A stretch of 64,000 nt of DNA from Bacteroides ihuae (GCF_900104585.1 NZ_FNVX01000006.1:372001-436000), one strand, 5' to 3'; shown: positions 1 to 9,342, numbered from the stretch's first letter. Notes: generated by a model from the letters alone, not told the origin. Made by a program: numbers and translations.

Positions 1-524
1 ATATTCCTCAAAATTTCAAGGCACGTCCAACAACGGACTTTGCCAAAGAGAATCTGTTCAATGTACTCGCCAACCATATCGATTTTACCGATGGTATATC
101 AGCTCTTGATCTGTTTTCAGGAACTGGCGGAATCAGCTTAGAGCTTATCTCTCGTGGTTGCGACAAAGTGATCAGCATTGAGAAAGAGGGAGCACATCAT
201 GCTTTTATCACTAAAGTGATGCAAGATGTAAAAACAGACAAATGCCTTCCTATCCGTGGAGATGTGTTTAAGTTCGTCAACAGAACCAAAGAAAAGTTTG
301 ATTTCATTTTTGCAGATCCCCCCTATGAATTGAAAGAGTTAGAAACAATTCCAGATCTAATCTTTAAGAATGAACTACTAAAAGAAGAAGGATTATTCGT
401 TCTTGAACATGGGAAAAAAAACAACTTTGAAACACATCCTCATTTTCTTGAAAGAAGAATATACGGTAGTGTAAACTTCTCCTTCTTCTCATCAAAGCAG
501 CGGGGAGAGGAGCCGAAGGACTGA
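1..524 (+). CDS. rsmD: 16S rRNA (guanine966-N2)-methyltransferase RsmD, 5' truncated by window edge
   Basis: Methylates G966 of 16S rRNA during small-subunit assembly, using S-adenosylmethionine. The frame is open from base 3, so the start lies before the window. Visible motifs are RPTTDFAKENLFN near the start (typical of RsmD), the SAM-binding loop DLFSGTGGISLE, an acidic residue in SIEKEG that would contact the SAM ribose, and the catalytic FADPPYE of N6/N2 methylases. An internal ATG at 168 is not the real start because the family motifs lie upstream of it. The stop overlaps the convergent cardiolipin synthase gene by 33 bases. The identification is firm; only the N-terminus is missing. 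Confidence 0.93.
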   Translation, partial: IPQNFKARPTTDFAKENLFNVLANHIDFTDGISALDLFSGTGGISLELISRGCDKVISIEKEGAHHAFITKVMQDVKTDKCLPIRGDVFKFVNRTKEKFDFIFADPPYELKELETIPDLIFKNELLKEEGLFVLEHGKKNNFETHPHFLERRIYGSVNFSFFSSKQRGEEPKD

Positions 525-1931
525 TTCTACCGCTCTTTTTCGGAATGGACGTTTCAGCCATTTTTTCAGAAAAACCTGTGAACAAGATCGCTGATCTTGC
601 ATAAAGATCTCTTTCATGTTTAGGGCTGTTTCAGTATCATACATAAAGGCATTTATCTCAAAGTTATGTTCAAAACTACGAAAATCCAGATTTGTAGATC
701 CTACAGTCGAAAACAAATCGTCCGACACCATTAGCTTTGAATGCAAAAAGCCTTTCTTATAAAAGTAAACTTTCACACCTGCTCTTAACACATCTGCCAA
801 GTAAGAACAAGAACCTGAATGAGTAATCCGGTTATCTGCACGCTTTGGCAACATCAAGCGAACATCTACTCCTGCCAGAGCTGCCGTCTGCATAGCTGCC
901 AAAATAGATTCCGTTGGAAGAAAATAAGGAGTCTGCATATAAAAGTACTTCTTCGCACCCAAAAGAGCCATCGTTAAGCCCTGCATTATCTCTTTCCAAG
1001 GGCCAATAGGATCGCTCGTTACAATTTGAGCCAAAGCCTTGCCACATGGTTCTATTCGCGGGAAGTATTGAGAAGAACTAAGAATTGAGCGATCTACAAA
1101 ATACCAGTCTACAAGGAAAGCTGTTTGCAATCCATGCACAGCCTTACCTTCTATCAAGATGTGTGTATCCCGCCATATTCCCCAAGTAAATCCTCGTACA
1201 TATCTTTCAGCGAGATTCATCCCGCCAACAAAGCCGACCTTACCATCTATAACCACTATTTTTCGATGATTACGATAATTCACTTTACTGGTAAACAGTG
1301 GAAACCGTACTTTTAAGAATGCTCGCACCTCTATGCCGGCATCCTTCATCTCTTCAAAAAAGCGATGTGGCACATGCCAGCACCCCACATCATCGTATAT
1401 TACTCTCACTTCCACACCGCTGCGAGCCTTATCTATCAACACATCACGTACCAATCGACCTACTGCATCATCTTCAATAATATAATACTCCATATGTATA
1501 TGATGCTTTGCCTTGTTCAACTCGCAAAGCAGGGCCTGCAATTTGGCATAGCCATCGGTATATGCTACCACTCTATTGCCTTCAAAAGGAAGAGCTTGAT
1601 TCGTCTCCTTAAATAGCTGAATCAAACGGGCGTATTCATCAGGAAATTCACATTTGTCTTGTGCCAGATACTCAGCCATTGGCTTCTTCATCAAACGATT
1701 ATATATTTTCTTCCCGATTATTCGTTCGCGGCGTGTACTCCTACCAAAGAAAAAATAAAAGACCAACCCTACCAACGGCAAAAATGTCAAAATCAAGACC
1801 CAAGCGATAGTCTTCACCGGATTACGATTATCGAGCACAACAACAACAATTGTTCCAATGATTGCTCCGAAATACATCAAATCGAATACAATTTTAGCAG
1901 TCTGGCTCAAGAAAGAAGTCCAATCAATCAT
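492..1931 (-). CDS. cls: Cardiolipin synthase (phospholipase D family)
   Basis: Makes cardiolipin at the inner membrane by joining two phosphatidylglycerols or by a similar transfer. About 479 residues. Two N-terminal membrane helices (the segments with LMYFGAIIGTIVVVV and WVLILTFLPLVGLVFYFFF) are followed by two PLD catalytic motifs, HRKIVVID and HSKLMVSD, each of the HxKxxxxD type, the second followed by GSTNLDFRS. The frame runs up to 1991, but a promoter (TTTG, 19-nt spacer, TACATTTG on the minus strand, 1962-1992) would start transcription near 1955, so the Met at 1931 (MIDWTSFL) is chosen. The 3' end overlaps rsmD tail to tail. Phospholipid synthesis genes psd and pssA occur later in the window but are not linked to it. 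Confidence 0.93.
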   Translation of the reverse strand: MIDWTSFLSQTAKIVFDLMYFGAIIGTIVVVVLDNRNPVKTIAWVLILTFLPLVGLVFYFFFGRSTRRERIIGKKIYNRLMKKPMAEYLAQDKCEFPDEYARLIQLFKETNQALPFEGNRVVAYTDGYAKLQALLCELNKAKHHIHMEYYIIEDDAVGRLVRDVLIDKARSGVEVRVIYDDVGCWHVPHRFFEEMKDAGIEVRAFLKVRFPLFTSKVNYRNHRKIVVIDGKVGFVGGMNLAERYVRGFTWGIWRDTHILIEGKAVHGLQTAFLVDWYFVDRSILSSSQYFPRIEPCGKALAQIVTSDPIGPWKEIMQGLTMALLGAKKYFYMQTPYFLPTESILAAMQTAALAGVDVRLMLPKRADNRITHSGSCSYLADVLRAGVKVYFYKKGFLHSKLMVSDDLFSTVGSTNLDFRSFEHNFEINAFMYDTETALNMKEIFMQDQRSCSQVFLKKWLKRPFRKRAVESVLRLLSPLL

Positions 1932-1961
1932 TTGGCAAATATTCAGATTTAGATAGAGTAA

Positions 1962-1992
1962 CAAATGTACAAATAATATCGGACAAGGCAAA
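1962..1992 (-). promoter_or_regulatory. Bacteroides-type promoter of cls
   Basis: On the minus strand a -33 box TTTG (1989-1992) and a -7 box TACATTTG (1962-1969) are separated by 19 bases, matching the Bacteroides consensus. It sets the cls start at 1931 rather than 1991. Confidence 0.7.
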
Positions 1993-2111
1993 GCAAAGAG
2001 AAGAAATGCACTGTTCTTAGAGCAAAAAAATCCCGGACAAAGAATTACTAAGTCCGGGACTGGCGAAGTACATTTTGTGATGCACTTTGCACTATTTGAA
2101 TTAACTGGTTT

Positions 2112-4961
2112 TTAAAATGGACGACCACCGAAGCCGCCACGCCCCCCCATGCCTCGTGGCGGTCCACCAGGGCCACCAGGACCACCATGGCGATCCATAT
2201 TTCCTCTTCCTTTATTTCCTCCAAAGACGTTCAAACGATAGATAAAGTGAACCATGAAATAACTATTTATTGCATTATACTCCGTATCCTGCCTCATACT
2301 TGCAGAGATGCTGCGCGATAAATTACTCTGTTCTTTCAATATATCATATATCTGGAAACTAATAGTAGCCTGCTTTTTCTTGAGAAAGTTCTTAGCCACT
2401 TGAGCATTCCAGATAAGTTCATTACGGTCAAGACCTGAACTATAACCATTCCTCATGCTATAGGATCCATCCGTAGCAAGAGTTACACTCCAAGGCAATG
2501 TGATATTCGTACTGGCACCAAAAGAGTAGTCAAATGTTTCCTTATTAGCTTGTGATTGCAAAGAATTTTTTGAAACATTATATTGTATCCCAGCATTCAA
2601 GCCAAATTCAAACCAGTCATTACGAAAAGTTCCATTCAATCTCTCCGAAAGGTTTAAACTACGTGTTGTATTCTTCACCGCATCCGCATTGGTTAAACTG
2701 GTATAACTAACCATGTTATTATATGATCCGTCCGAGAAAGTAGAAAGAGTAAACTTCTTATTCTTTAATGGAGTATTGAACACAAATCCTCCATTTGTCG
2801 ACCAATTTCCGCTTATATTCTCTGGCTTAGTTGTTTTACCTCCAGTTTGTTCGTTATAGGTAACCATATTGTTCACACTATTAATTGTATTCGTAAAACT
2901 AAGCCGAAGCATCATACTTCGTTGCGTTTCGGGTAGAAACGTATTATAAAAAAGCATGAAGTTGTTACTGTACGACGGCTTCAGTGAGGGATTACCCTCT
3001 TTCACATTTAGCGGATCAGAATTATCCGTTATAGGCAACAGGTCGGTCATGCTAGGCTGTGAAGTTCTTCCCCGATAATTAATGCGTAATTGAGTCTGTT
3101 TATTAAAACGATACCTATAATCGAATGTTGGGGAAAGATTAACCACATTGCGAGTCGTGTCCACCTTTATTTTTCCCTGCTCATAACTGGTAGTAGAACT
3201 CTGAGGTTGTACACTAAAACCAATATTGTATTGATATTTTTCACGCATAGTCTTTAAAGATACATTGAATTCATGCGTATCATACGTATTCTCATAAAAT
3301 TTACTTAGTGAATCAAGACGGTTATCCAAATAGTTTGCTTGATCTCTATAGTCATAGGTATTCTTATCCGTCTTCTGATACTTATGTTGATAACTATAGC
3401 TGAACTGCAAAAAACGCTTTGTAAATACCGGTTCACTATATGTTGCCTGAATCCGATAATTGTATCCATTGTTCACATTATCGATATACTGATCCTGCTC
3501 AGTAACTGAACCTGTTTTAAAATAACGAATTTTTGAATAAGAGTATTGATCCGAATTATCATCGCTGTATCCATAAGACATCCTCAATGTTATGTTTCGC
3601 CCTTTATTATTCAGCTTACGGTTAATCTGCAAGTTTCCGTCTGTAGAAACACCTTTAGTTAAGCTAGACGACTTTCGTAGATTATAGTTCACTAAATCAT
3701 CAATATCAACAGTCTGTGTAAATAACGACTCATTGAGCGCATATTGCAAAAGATTGTCCGTATCAGACATCAGAGAATGAGAATTAGAAAGATTATCTCC
3801 TGAAGAATAAGAGAAAGAAGGACGAAAGATTATGTTCGTCAAACTATCCGGCTTCCATTCAATTTGGAAGTCGGCATTCACGGCTTCTGATTTATTTAGT
3901 TGGCTATTCAAACCTTTAGAGAAAGAAGAACCACTTTGCAGAAATGTTTCAGACTGGCTGCTTGTTTTTACATCTTTATCAGAATGGCTATAATCGACAC
4001 TCCCTCCCAATTGTAGTTTACTCGTTTCCGTAGCAAAATTTAAACCTGTCGTTTTAACAGCATTAACGCCACTATTAGATCCACCACCACGGCGAAATCC
4101 TCCACCACCCGGAAAGCCTTGGTCATTTATATTGTTTGCATTCGCCAATACACTCAACTGATCTCCATCAGAAAAACGATTCAACATAACCTTTCCCAGA
4201 TAACGTTCCTTGTTACCATAGCCCGCATCTAAGTTACCAAACCATCCTTGATTCATCCCTTTCTTGATAGAAAGATCAATTACCGCTTCTTCTTCACCAT
4301 CATCAATACCTGTAATACGTGCAAGGTCCGACTTTTTATCATAAGATTTAATCTTATCAATCATTTCCACAGGCAGATTCTTCATAGCTACTTTAGGATC
4401 TTTCGTAAAGAATTCTTTGCCGTTCACCATAATTTTCTTAATCGTTTTTCCATTGATGGTGATCGTTCCATCTTCGGCAACTTCCGCACCGGGCAACTTC
4501 TTCACTAATTCCTCTAGCATTGATCCTTGTGGCACACGATAAGCCGAAGAATTATATACTAAAGTATCTTCAGACACCGTTACCTGAGGAGCTTCAGCTG
4601 TTACAACTGCTTCTTTTAGCAGAATAGCATCCGTATTCAAAGCTACAACACCCACATTTTTTGTCAGATCAGAGACTGAAAGTTGCAAAGGAATATTCTT
4701 TGTCCGCAAGCCAATGTAAGAAATCACCAAGACATATTTTCCTGATTTTACTTTTGGTAAGGCAAAGCGCCCCCTGGCTTGTGTTACTCCCCCTGTGACG
4801 TATGCACTATCAGGTAAAGATAATAAGCGAATGGTAGCTTGTTCCACCGGGTCTTTCGTATCTATTTCGATAACCCTTCCCGATACTGTTATGTTTTTGT
4901 TTTGTGCGAAAGCGGACATGGCACCTACAAGTAGTACCATCCCAACGATAATTTTTCTCAT
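2112..4961 (-). CDS. Outer-membrane beta-barrel protein with carboxypeptidase-like N-terminal domain
   Basis: About 949 residues. A signal peptide (MRKIIVGMVLLVGAMSAFAQ) is followed by a carboxypeptidase-regulatory-like beta sandwich (roughly residues 22-105, ITVSGRVIEIDTKDPVEQAT), a plug-like region (INGKTIKKIMVNGKEFF) and a long C-terminal barrel rich in aromatic and polar repeats. This is the architecture of the 'outer membrane beta-barrel family' related to TonB-dependent receptors. The last ~25 residues are Gly/Pro/Arg rich (GGPGGPGGPPRGMGG), an unusual tail that would lie beyond the last strand. The frame opens earlier (5015), but the signal peptide places the start at 4961. It follows a small membrane-protein gene by 75 bases, so the two may be co-transcribed. 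No SusD partner is present and the substrate is unknown. Confidence 0.85.
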   Translation of the reverse strand: MRKIIVGMVLLVGAMSAFAQNKNITVSGRVIEIDTKDPVEQATIRLLSLPDSAYVTGGVTQARGRFALPKVKSGKYVLVISYIGLRTKNIPLQLSVSDLTKNVGVVALNTDAILLKEAVVTAEAPQVTVSEDTLVYNSSAYRVPQGSMLEELVKKLPGAEVAEDGTITINGKTIKKIMVNGKEFFTKDPKVAMKNLPVEMIDKIKSYDKKSDLARITGIDDGEEEAVIDLSIKKGMNQGWFGNLDAGYGNKERYLGKVMLNRFSDGDQLSVLANANNINDQGFPGGGGFRRGGGSNSGVNAVKTTGLNFATETSKLQLGGSVDYSHSDKDVKTSSQSETFLQSGSSFSKGLNSQLNKSEAVNADFQIEWKPDSLTNIIFRPSFSYSSGDNLSNSHSLMSDTDNLLQYALNESLFTQTVDIDDLVNYNLRKSSSLTKGVSTDGNLQINRKLNNKGRNITLRMSYGYSDDNSDQYSYSKIRYFKTGSVTEQDQYIDNVNNGYNYRIQATYSEPVFTKRFLQFSYSYQHKYQKTDKNTYDYRDQANYLDNRLDSLSKFYENTYDTHEFNVSLKTMREKYQYNIGFSVQPQSSTTSYEQGKIKVDTTRNVVNLSPTFDYRYRFNKQTQLRINYRGRTSQPSMTDLLPITDNSDPLNVKEGNPSLKPSYSNNFMLFYNTFLPETQRSMMLRLSFTNTINSVNNMVTYNEQTGGKTTKPENISGNWSTNGGFVFNTPLKNKKFTLSTFSDGSYNNMVSYTSLTNADAVKNTTRSLNLSERLNGTFRNDWFEFGLNAGIQYNVSKNSLQSQANKETFDYSFGASTNITLPWSVTLATDGSYSMRNGYSSGLDRNELIWNAQVAKNFLKKKQATISFQIYDILKEQSNLSRSISASMRQDTEYNAINSYFMVHFIYRLNVFGGNKGRGNMDRHGGPGGPGGPPRGMGGRGGFGGRPF

Positions 4962-5036
4962 TAGCCAGCGTGTATTGATTGATAACAATTGCATTTTTGA
5001 CAAACAATTGCTCAAAAGGTTTAATCAATACTGCAA

Positions 5037-5441
5037 TTATCTTTTAAAAAGTTTGTCTACAGTCACTTTCTTAATGCCATACTCTAGGCAAATTATATTC
5101 ATAATCAAAAAAGTAAGAAAAGAAGAAGTATCAACAGAGATTAAATCGCCAACCGCAACCCGATAAAGCATCCCTCCGAAAATAACAATAATAGTGAAAA
5201 ATACAGCATATCTCATCGCATTCACACGTATCCGATCTGTCTCTGGCGACTCATGTTTAGTCAAGGCCAAAAGAATCATCAATGCACCTAGCATCATCAA
5301 TAGCTTGGTACATTCTTTATAGAACAGCAAGTTACTATCAGTCACCGCACCTTGCATCACTAACAAAAACGGGATAAATAGAGATAACATTAGGATAACA
5401 TATCCCAATGGACGGCAAAAAACAGGCAACATCGCTTTCAT
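5037..5441 (-). CDS. Small four-helix membrane protein of unknown function
   Basis: 134 residues with four hydrophobic segments (around residues 12-32, 45-60, 76-96 and 107-122), so an inner-membrane protein. I do not recognise a family. It lies 75 bases upstream of the beta-barrel gene on the same strand. A -7 box (TATCTTTG on the minus strand, 5466-5473) stands 25 bases before its ATG, so it is probably the first gene of a two-gene transcript. A role in supporting the barrel protein is possible but is only inferred from position. Confidence 0.6.
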   Translation of the reverse strand: MKAMLPVFCRPLGYVILMLSLFIPFLLVMQGAVTDSNLLFYKECTKLLMMLGALMILLALTKHESPETDRIRVNAMRYAVFFTIIVIFGGMLYRVAVGDLISVDTSSFLTFLIMNIICLEYGIKKVTVDKLFKR

Positions 5442-5545
5442 AATCTTTTCATTAAGTTATTGGTACAAAGATACTTGTTTGTTTATAAAAGTAGTATGGT
5501 TAGATGCATTTATGGAGGAGGATTTTGCTTTTTTAAGTTCTGTGC

Positions 5546-5576
5546 TTTAAGTTCTGCTTCATAAATCCTATCTTTG
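5546..5576 (+). promoter_or_regulatory. Bacteroides-type promoter of aroB
   Basis: A TTTA -33 box (5546-5549), a 19-base spacer and the -7 box TATCTTTG (5569-5576) stand just before aroB (ATG at 5602), giving a leader of about 20 bases. Confidence 0.65.
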
Positions 5577-5601
5577 CATACAAAGAAACCATTCCTAAAT
5601 T

Positions 5602-6663
5602 ATGAGCAAACAAGATGTCATCCTATGTGAAAGTCTCGAAACAAGTCTCGCACGTGCCATTGAAAAAAGCCCGCACGATAAATTGTTTATCTTGACCGAT
5701 GAGCACACTACCGACCTGTGCATGCCTTCACTCAAACACGTTTCATCCTTAAAAGCCGCCGAAGAGATTATTATCGGAGCTGAAGACACCCATAAAACCC
5801 TCGAGACTCTAGCTAGCGTATGGCAAACGTTGAGCGAAAAAGGAGCCAGTCGACATTCCCTCTTAATCAATGTAGGCGGAGGAATGGTAACTGACTTGGG
5901 AGGATTTGCCGCCGCAACCTTTAAGCGAGGAATTAACTATATTAACATTCCAACTACACTCCTTGCCATGGTAGATGCCTCTGTAGGAGGTAAAACCGGT
6001 ATCAATTTCAATGGACTAAAAAATGAGATTGGAGCGTTTGCTCCGGCAAGTTGCGTACTTATCGAAACAGACTTTCTTCGCAGTTTAGACTCTGACAACT
6101 TTTTTTCAGGATATGCTGAAATGTTGAAGCATGGTCTCATCAGCAACACCGCTCATTGGGCCGAGCTACTTTCTTTTCCAACCGAACAGATCGATTACGC
6201 CTACCTCAAGCAACTCGTTGGTCAATCCGTTCAGGTGAAAGAAGATATTGTGGAGCAAGATCCCTTTGAACACGGCATCCGTAAAGCACTTAACCTCGGG
6301 CACACCGTTGGCCATGCTTTTGAGAGTCTCGCCCTTGCCGAAGATCGCCATGTGCTCCACGGATACGCCGTAGCTTGGGGTATTGTGTGCGAGCTATACC
6401 TCTCGCACATCAAAGCTGGCTTTCCTAAAGACAAAATGCGGCAAACCATCCAATTCATCAAAGAGAATTACGGCACTTTTATCATCGACTGCAACAACTA
6501 CGACCGTCTGTATGAATATATGCAACACGACAAGAAAAATACAGCAGGCGTTATCAACTTCACCTTATTGAAAGAGATAGGGAATGTAAGTATCAATCAG
6601 ACAGCGAATAAGAACGAAATCTTCGAAATGTTCGACTTCTATCGCGAGTGCATGGGAGTATGA
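5602..6663 (+). CDS. aroB: 3-dehydroquinate synthase
   Basis: Second step of the shikimate pathway: converts DAHP to 3-dehydroquinate in the cytoplasm, using NAD and a divalent metal. 353 residues, the normal length. The dinucleotide-binding loop GGGMVTDLGGFAAATF lies at residues 92-107, the substrate/NAD region DASVGGKTGIN at 125-135, and metal-ligand histidines occur in NLGHTVGHAF (231-240) and HVLHGYAVAWG. A Bacteroides promoter directly precedes it and a tRNA gene follows. Another shikimate gene, aroA, lies 11 kb away with accessory DNA between, so they are not one operon. Confidence 0.97.
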   Translation: MSKQDVILCESLETSLARAIEKSPHDKLFILTDEHTTDLCMPSLKHVSSLKAAEEIIIGAEDTHKTLETLASVWQTLSEKGASRHSLLINVGGGMVTDLGGFAAATFKRGINYINIPTTLLAMVDASVGGKTGINFNGLKNEIGAFAPASCVLIETDFLRSLDSDNFFSGYAEMLKHGLISNTAHWAELLSFPTEQIDYAYLKQLVGQSVQVKEDIVEQDPFEHGIRKALNLGHTVGHAFESLALAEDRHVLHGYAVAWGIVCELYLSHIKAGFPKDKMRQTIQFIKENYGTFIIDCNNYDRLYEYMQHDKKNTAGVINFTLLKEIGNVSINQTANKNEIFEMFDFYRECMGV

Positions 6664-6750
6664 AAGAGCTGCTAAACCGAAGAAAACGCATAAAAAGGGC
6701 GCATAATGTTTGGAGTTTCAAAATGAAATTGTAACTTTGAGCTCCGAATT

Positions 6751-6825
6751 CGGGGTGTAGCTCAGCCCGGTTAGAGTACGCGTCTGGGGGGCGTGTGGTC
6801 GGAAGTTCGAATCTTCTCACCCCGA
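6751..6825 (+). tRNA. tRNA-Pro (anticodon GGG)
   Basis: A cloverleaf can be folded by eye. The acceptor arms CGGGGTG (6751-6757) and CACCCCG (6818-6824) pair, with discriminator A at 6825. The D arm contains GCTCAGCCCGGTTAGAGT. The anticodon stem CGCGT/GCGTG encloses the loop CTGGGGG with anticodon GGG at 6786-6788. The T arm contains GTTCGAATC. The 3' CCA is not encoded. It reads CCC and CCU codons. A strong terminator follows. Confidence 0.96.
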
Positions 6826-6836
6826 CTGCTGAGTGT

Positions 6837-6873
6837 AAAGCATTTACAAGAAACATCTTGTAAATGCTTTTTT
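6837..6873 (+). terminator. Rho-independent terminator after tRNA-Pro
   Basis: A perfect 14-bp stem (AAAGCATTTACAAG / CTTGTAAATGCTTT) with a 6-base loop, running into a T tract, begins 11 bases after the tRNA. Confidence 0.85.
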
Positions 6874-7051
6874 CTTTATTCTCTTTTACTAATAGCAATC
6901 TCAACTTTGTAAAAGTAACAAAAGTATCATCAAGTTTGGTGCTAAAGAGATTCTTTTTAAACCTTAGCTGAAACAATACCTAGACTAACATATATTTATT
7001 AAAACCTGAAATCTCCAGGCATAACGACTCTATAAATTAGGAAGTATTTGA

Positions 7052-8341
7052 ATGAAAAAGGATAAACTGCTGAAAAGGTGCATTGCTTTAGTAATAGGAT
7101 TATTTATCATGGCTATTGGAGTAGCGCTATCCATAAAAGCCAACCTGGGAACATCGCCTGTTTCTTGCGTACCATACGTTTATAGCCTAGGCTTCCCAAT
7201 GACTGTAGGACTATTATCAATCATTGTCAATGTATTAATGATCCTACTGCAGATCATATTACTCAGGAAAGAGTATCAACTAATGCAACTAATACAACTA
7301 CCAGTAGCTCTCATCTTTGGATTCTTTATCGACTTCGCCATGTTCTTGCTATCAGATCTTCAAACGTCAAATTACATCTACCAATGGGTTCTATGTCTGC
7401 TTAGTTGCGTAATTATTGCATTTGGAGTATTTCTTGAAGTAAAAGCCAACGTTACCTATCTTGCCGGAGAAGGATTATCGATTGCCATATCCAAAGCTTT
7501 CCACACAGAATTTGGAAAAGCAAAAGTAGGCGTTGATGCTAGCTTAGTTATAATTGGAGTCGTTAGCTCTTTTATCCTGCTTCACAAATTGGAAGGTATA
7601 CGCGAAGGAACCATTGCCGCAGCTCTGTTAGTAGGTACCATTGCACGATTCTATAATAAGAATTTCAAATTTATTGATTCGTTAGTCAGCACAGAAAAAG
7701 AAGGAGTAGGTGAACAAATGAATACTGCTAATCAAGAAAAGAGAATCATTATTACGATTGCCCGTGAATTTGGTAGTGGCGGCCATGAGATTGGCGAAAT
7801 CATAGCTAAAGAGTTAGGTATTTCTTTCTATGACACGAAGCTAATTGATCTATCAGCAGCAGAGAGTGGTCTAACGCCAGAGTATGTAAAAGAGCACGAA
7901 CAAAAATTAGCTAACAGTTTATTATTCGATCTTTACGAACAGAACTATGCTTATGTGAATGAAGAGATGCCACCGCTCAACACCTTATTCATGGTGCAAA
8001 GCAAAGTTATAAGAGATATCTGCAAAAAAGAGCCGTGTGTTATTGTAGGTCGTTGCGCCGATTATGTTTTAAAAAGTAATCCAAACTGTTTCAATATCTT
8101 TATTCATGCCGGGAAGAATTTCAGGATGGAGCGTATCATCAAAGAGTATGGCATTGCTCCCGATATAGCCGAAAAAGAACTGGAAAGAACAGACCGAGAA
8201 AGAGGCAATTATTGCAAGCACTACACTCATCGACTCTGGGGTATGGCAAGTAACTACAGTCTAACTATTGACAGTTCTTTATTTGCCCCTAAGAAATCTG
8301 CCCTGTTGATTATCCATGCTTTGCATAAATTGATTGATTAG
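7052..8341 (+). CDS. Fusion: YczE-like integral membrane domain (DUF6198-type) + cytidylate-kinase-like domain
   Basis: 429 residues in two parts. Residues 1 to about 215 hold five to six hydrophobic helices with small polar turns (KANLGTSPVSCVPYVYS, VKANVTYLAGEGLSIAIS), as in the YczE/YitT-like membrane family. From about residue 230 a soluble P-loop domain begins (RIIITIAREFGSGG, then EIIAKELGISFYD and VGRCADYVL), as in the 'cytidylate kinase-like' family. The two halves are joined by a short charged linker containing Met 226, which could act as an internal start for the kinase alone. The true substrate is not known; CMP is not proven. A hairpin terminator follows at 8433-8477. Confidence 0.85.
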   Translation: MKKDKLLKRCIALVIGLFIMAIGVALSIKANLGTSPVSCVPYVYSLGFPMTVGLLSIIVNVLMILLQIILLRKEYQLMQLIQLPVALIFGFFIDFAMFLLSDLQTSNYIYQWVLCLLSCVIIAFGVFLEVKANVTYLAGEGLSIAISKAFHTEFGKAKVGVDASLVIIGVVSSFILLHKLEGIREGTIAAALLVGTIARFYNKNFKFIDSLVSTEKEGVGEQMNTANQEKRIIITIAREFGSGGHEIGEIIAKELGISFYDTKLIDLSAAESGLTPEYVKEHEQKLANSLLFDLYEQNYAYVNEEMPPLNTLFMVQSKVIRDICKKEPCVIVGRCADYVLKSNPNCFNIFIHAGKNFRMERIIKEYGIAPDIAEKELERTDRERGNYCKHYTHRLWGMASNYSLTIDSSLFAPKKSALLIIHALHKLID

Positions 8342-8592
8342 TTGATAATATTCGTAAAAAATCACTCACACAAGCAGCTAAAAGAAGGATAACTTTTAAT
8401 CAGAGACTTGACTATCCTTATCAACAAAGAGAAGAGCCATATCATTATTCAGAAATGGAGTTTGATATGGCTCTTTTATGCATATTCGTTACAATCTGTA
8501 ACTTTTTAGAATGGTCATTTTAGTTTTGACACGCCCTCTTAATTTTTAGTCGTGACTGAGCCGTGACAAATTCTATATCTTATAATGAATTG
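8342..8592. other. Intergenic stretch with a terminator
   Basis: Apart from the hairpin at 8433-8477 I see no gene here. A CGTGAC hexamer occurs twice (8550-8575), but without any recombinase or att-like partner. Confidence 0.5.
8433..8477 (+). terminator. Terminator after the membrane/kinase fusion
   Basis: A 12-bp perfect stem (AGAGCCATATCA / TGATATGGCTCT) with an 18-base loop, followed by a run of T. Confidence 0.75.
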
Positions 8593-9342
8593 TTATCTAT
8601 TTTCGGGTACTAATTTACCAATGAGATTAGGAAGATCCATCGGCGCATTTGGTTCCTTCATTGCATCACGAATCTTTTGCTTCTGCTCGGGAGTCAGTAT
8701 TTGAGCCATTTGCTTAAACACATCTCCAAGAGACACGAAAATAGATCCTAAAGCATCTCCAAGCTCTTCACTATACTGATTATTAAGCGCATCACTAGGT
8801 TGCTCGGCCAGCAAATTTTGATTCATCTTTTGAATGACCTCTACCAAACGATTTACAATAACCGGTTTCGCTTTCTCTATGGAATCTTTCAAAGTAGACA
8901 ATAGTTCTATCTGCTTTGTAGTTAATTGATTGGTAGTATCCTTCACCATAACAGGCGTAGGAATATTCCATTGTGCCACCTGATCTTTTATTTTCAGTCT
9001 CTTACGGGCAGTAAACATTCGATTATTAATATCCGTCTTTCCATCTTCAGTTCTTTCAACACCTTCCCAACTGCCCAATGTATACTTGTATTCATATTTC
9101 TTATTATAGAAGCAAGGGATCTCCAGAGTATAATGATTGTTATCAACCCGTTTCATACAATAGCTACTATCTTGCGGATTCCAAGCATTAAAAGAGCCAG
9201 CAACAAATATAGCAGAATCTTTTTGAATACCAATACCTGGTAGCTCTACGGTAAGACGGACAGAACCTACTTGAGCATTAACACTGACACAAACAAACAG
9301 ATATCCCACAAAACAAAGAAGGGTGCAACGAATTTTTCTCAT
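8593..9342 (-). CDS. Secreted E-set (glycogen-binding-like) protein with two LTxxQ-type motifs
   Basis: About 249 residues. A signal peptide (MRKIRCTLLCFVGYLFVCVSVNAQ) is followed by a beta-sandwich of the isoamylase-N/CBM48 type (FVAGSFNAWNPQDSS, EYKYTLGSWEGVE) to about residue 120. The C-terminal half is helical and contains LTTKQIELL and LTPEQKQKI, which resemble the LTxxQ motifs of the periplasmic Spy/CpxP chaperone family. The start at 9342 is chosen because it opens the signal peptide. The promoter (ATTG, 20 bases, TATATTTG on the minus strand, 9404-9435) is well placed. Location: periplasm or cell surface. Binding of glucan is possible but not shown. Confidence 0.65.
   Translation of the reverse strand: MRKIRCTLLCFVGYLFVCVSVNAQVGSVRLTVELPGIGIQKDSAIFVAGSFNAWNPQDSSYCMKRVDNNHYTLEIPCFYNKKYEYKYTLGSWEGVERTEDGKTDINNRMFTARKRLKIKDQVAQWNIPTPVMVKDTTNQLTTKQIELLSTLKDSIEKAKPVIVNRLVEVIQKMNQNLLAEQPSDALNNQYSEELGDALGSIFVSLGDVFKQMAQILTPEQKQKIRDAMKEPNAPMDLPNLIGKLVPENR

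Noticed and set aside
6751-6825. tRNA-Pro as insertion site of an integrated element
   Set aside because: No integrase follows and no second copy of the tRNA 3' end is visible downstream in the window.
6593-6976. 127-codon minus-strand frame
   Set aside because: It covers the tRNA-Pro gene and its terminator and is therefore a chance frame.
8545-8580. CGTGAC pair as a recombinase attachment site
   Set aside because: Only two short hexamers, with no integrase or element boundary near, so chance is sufficient.
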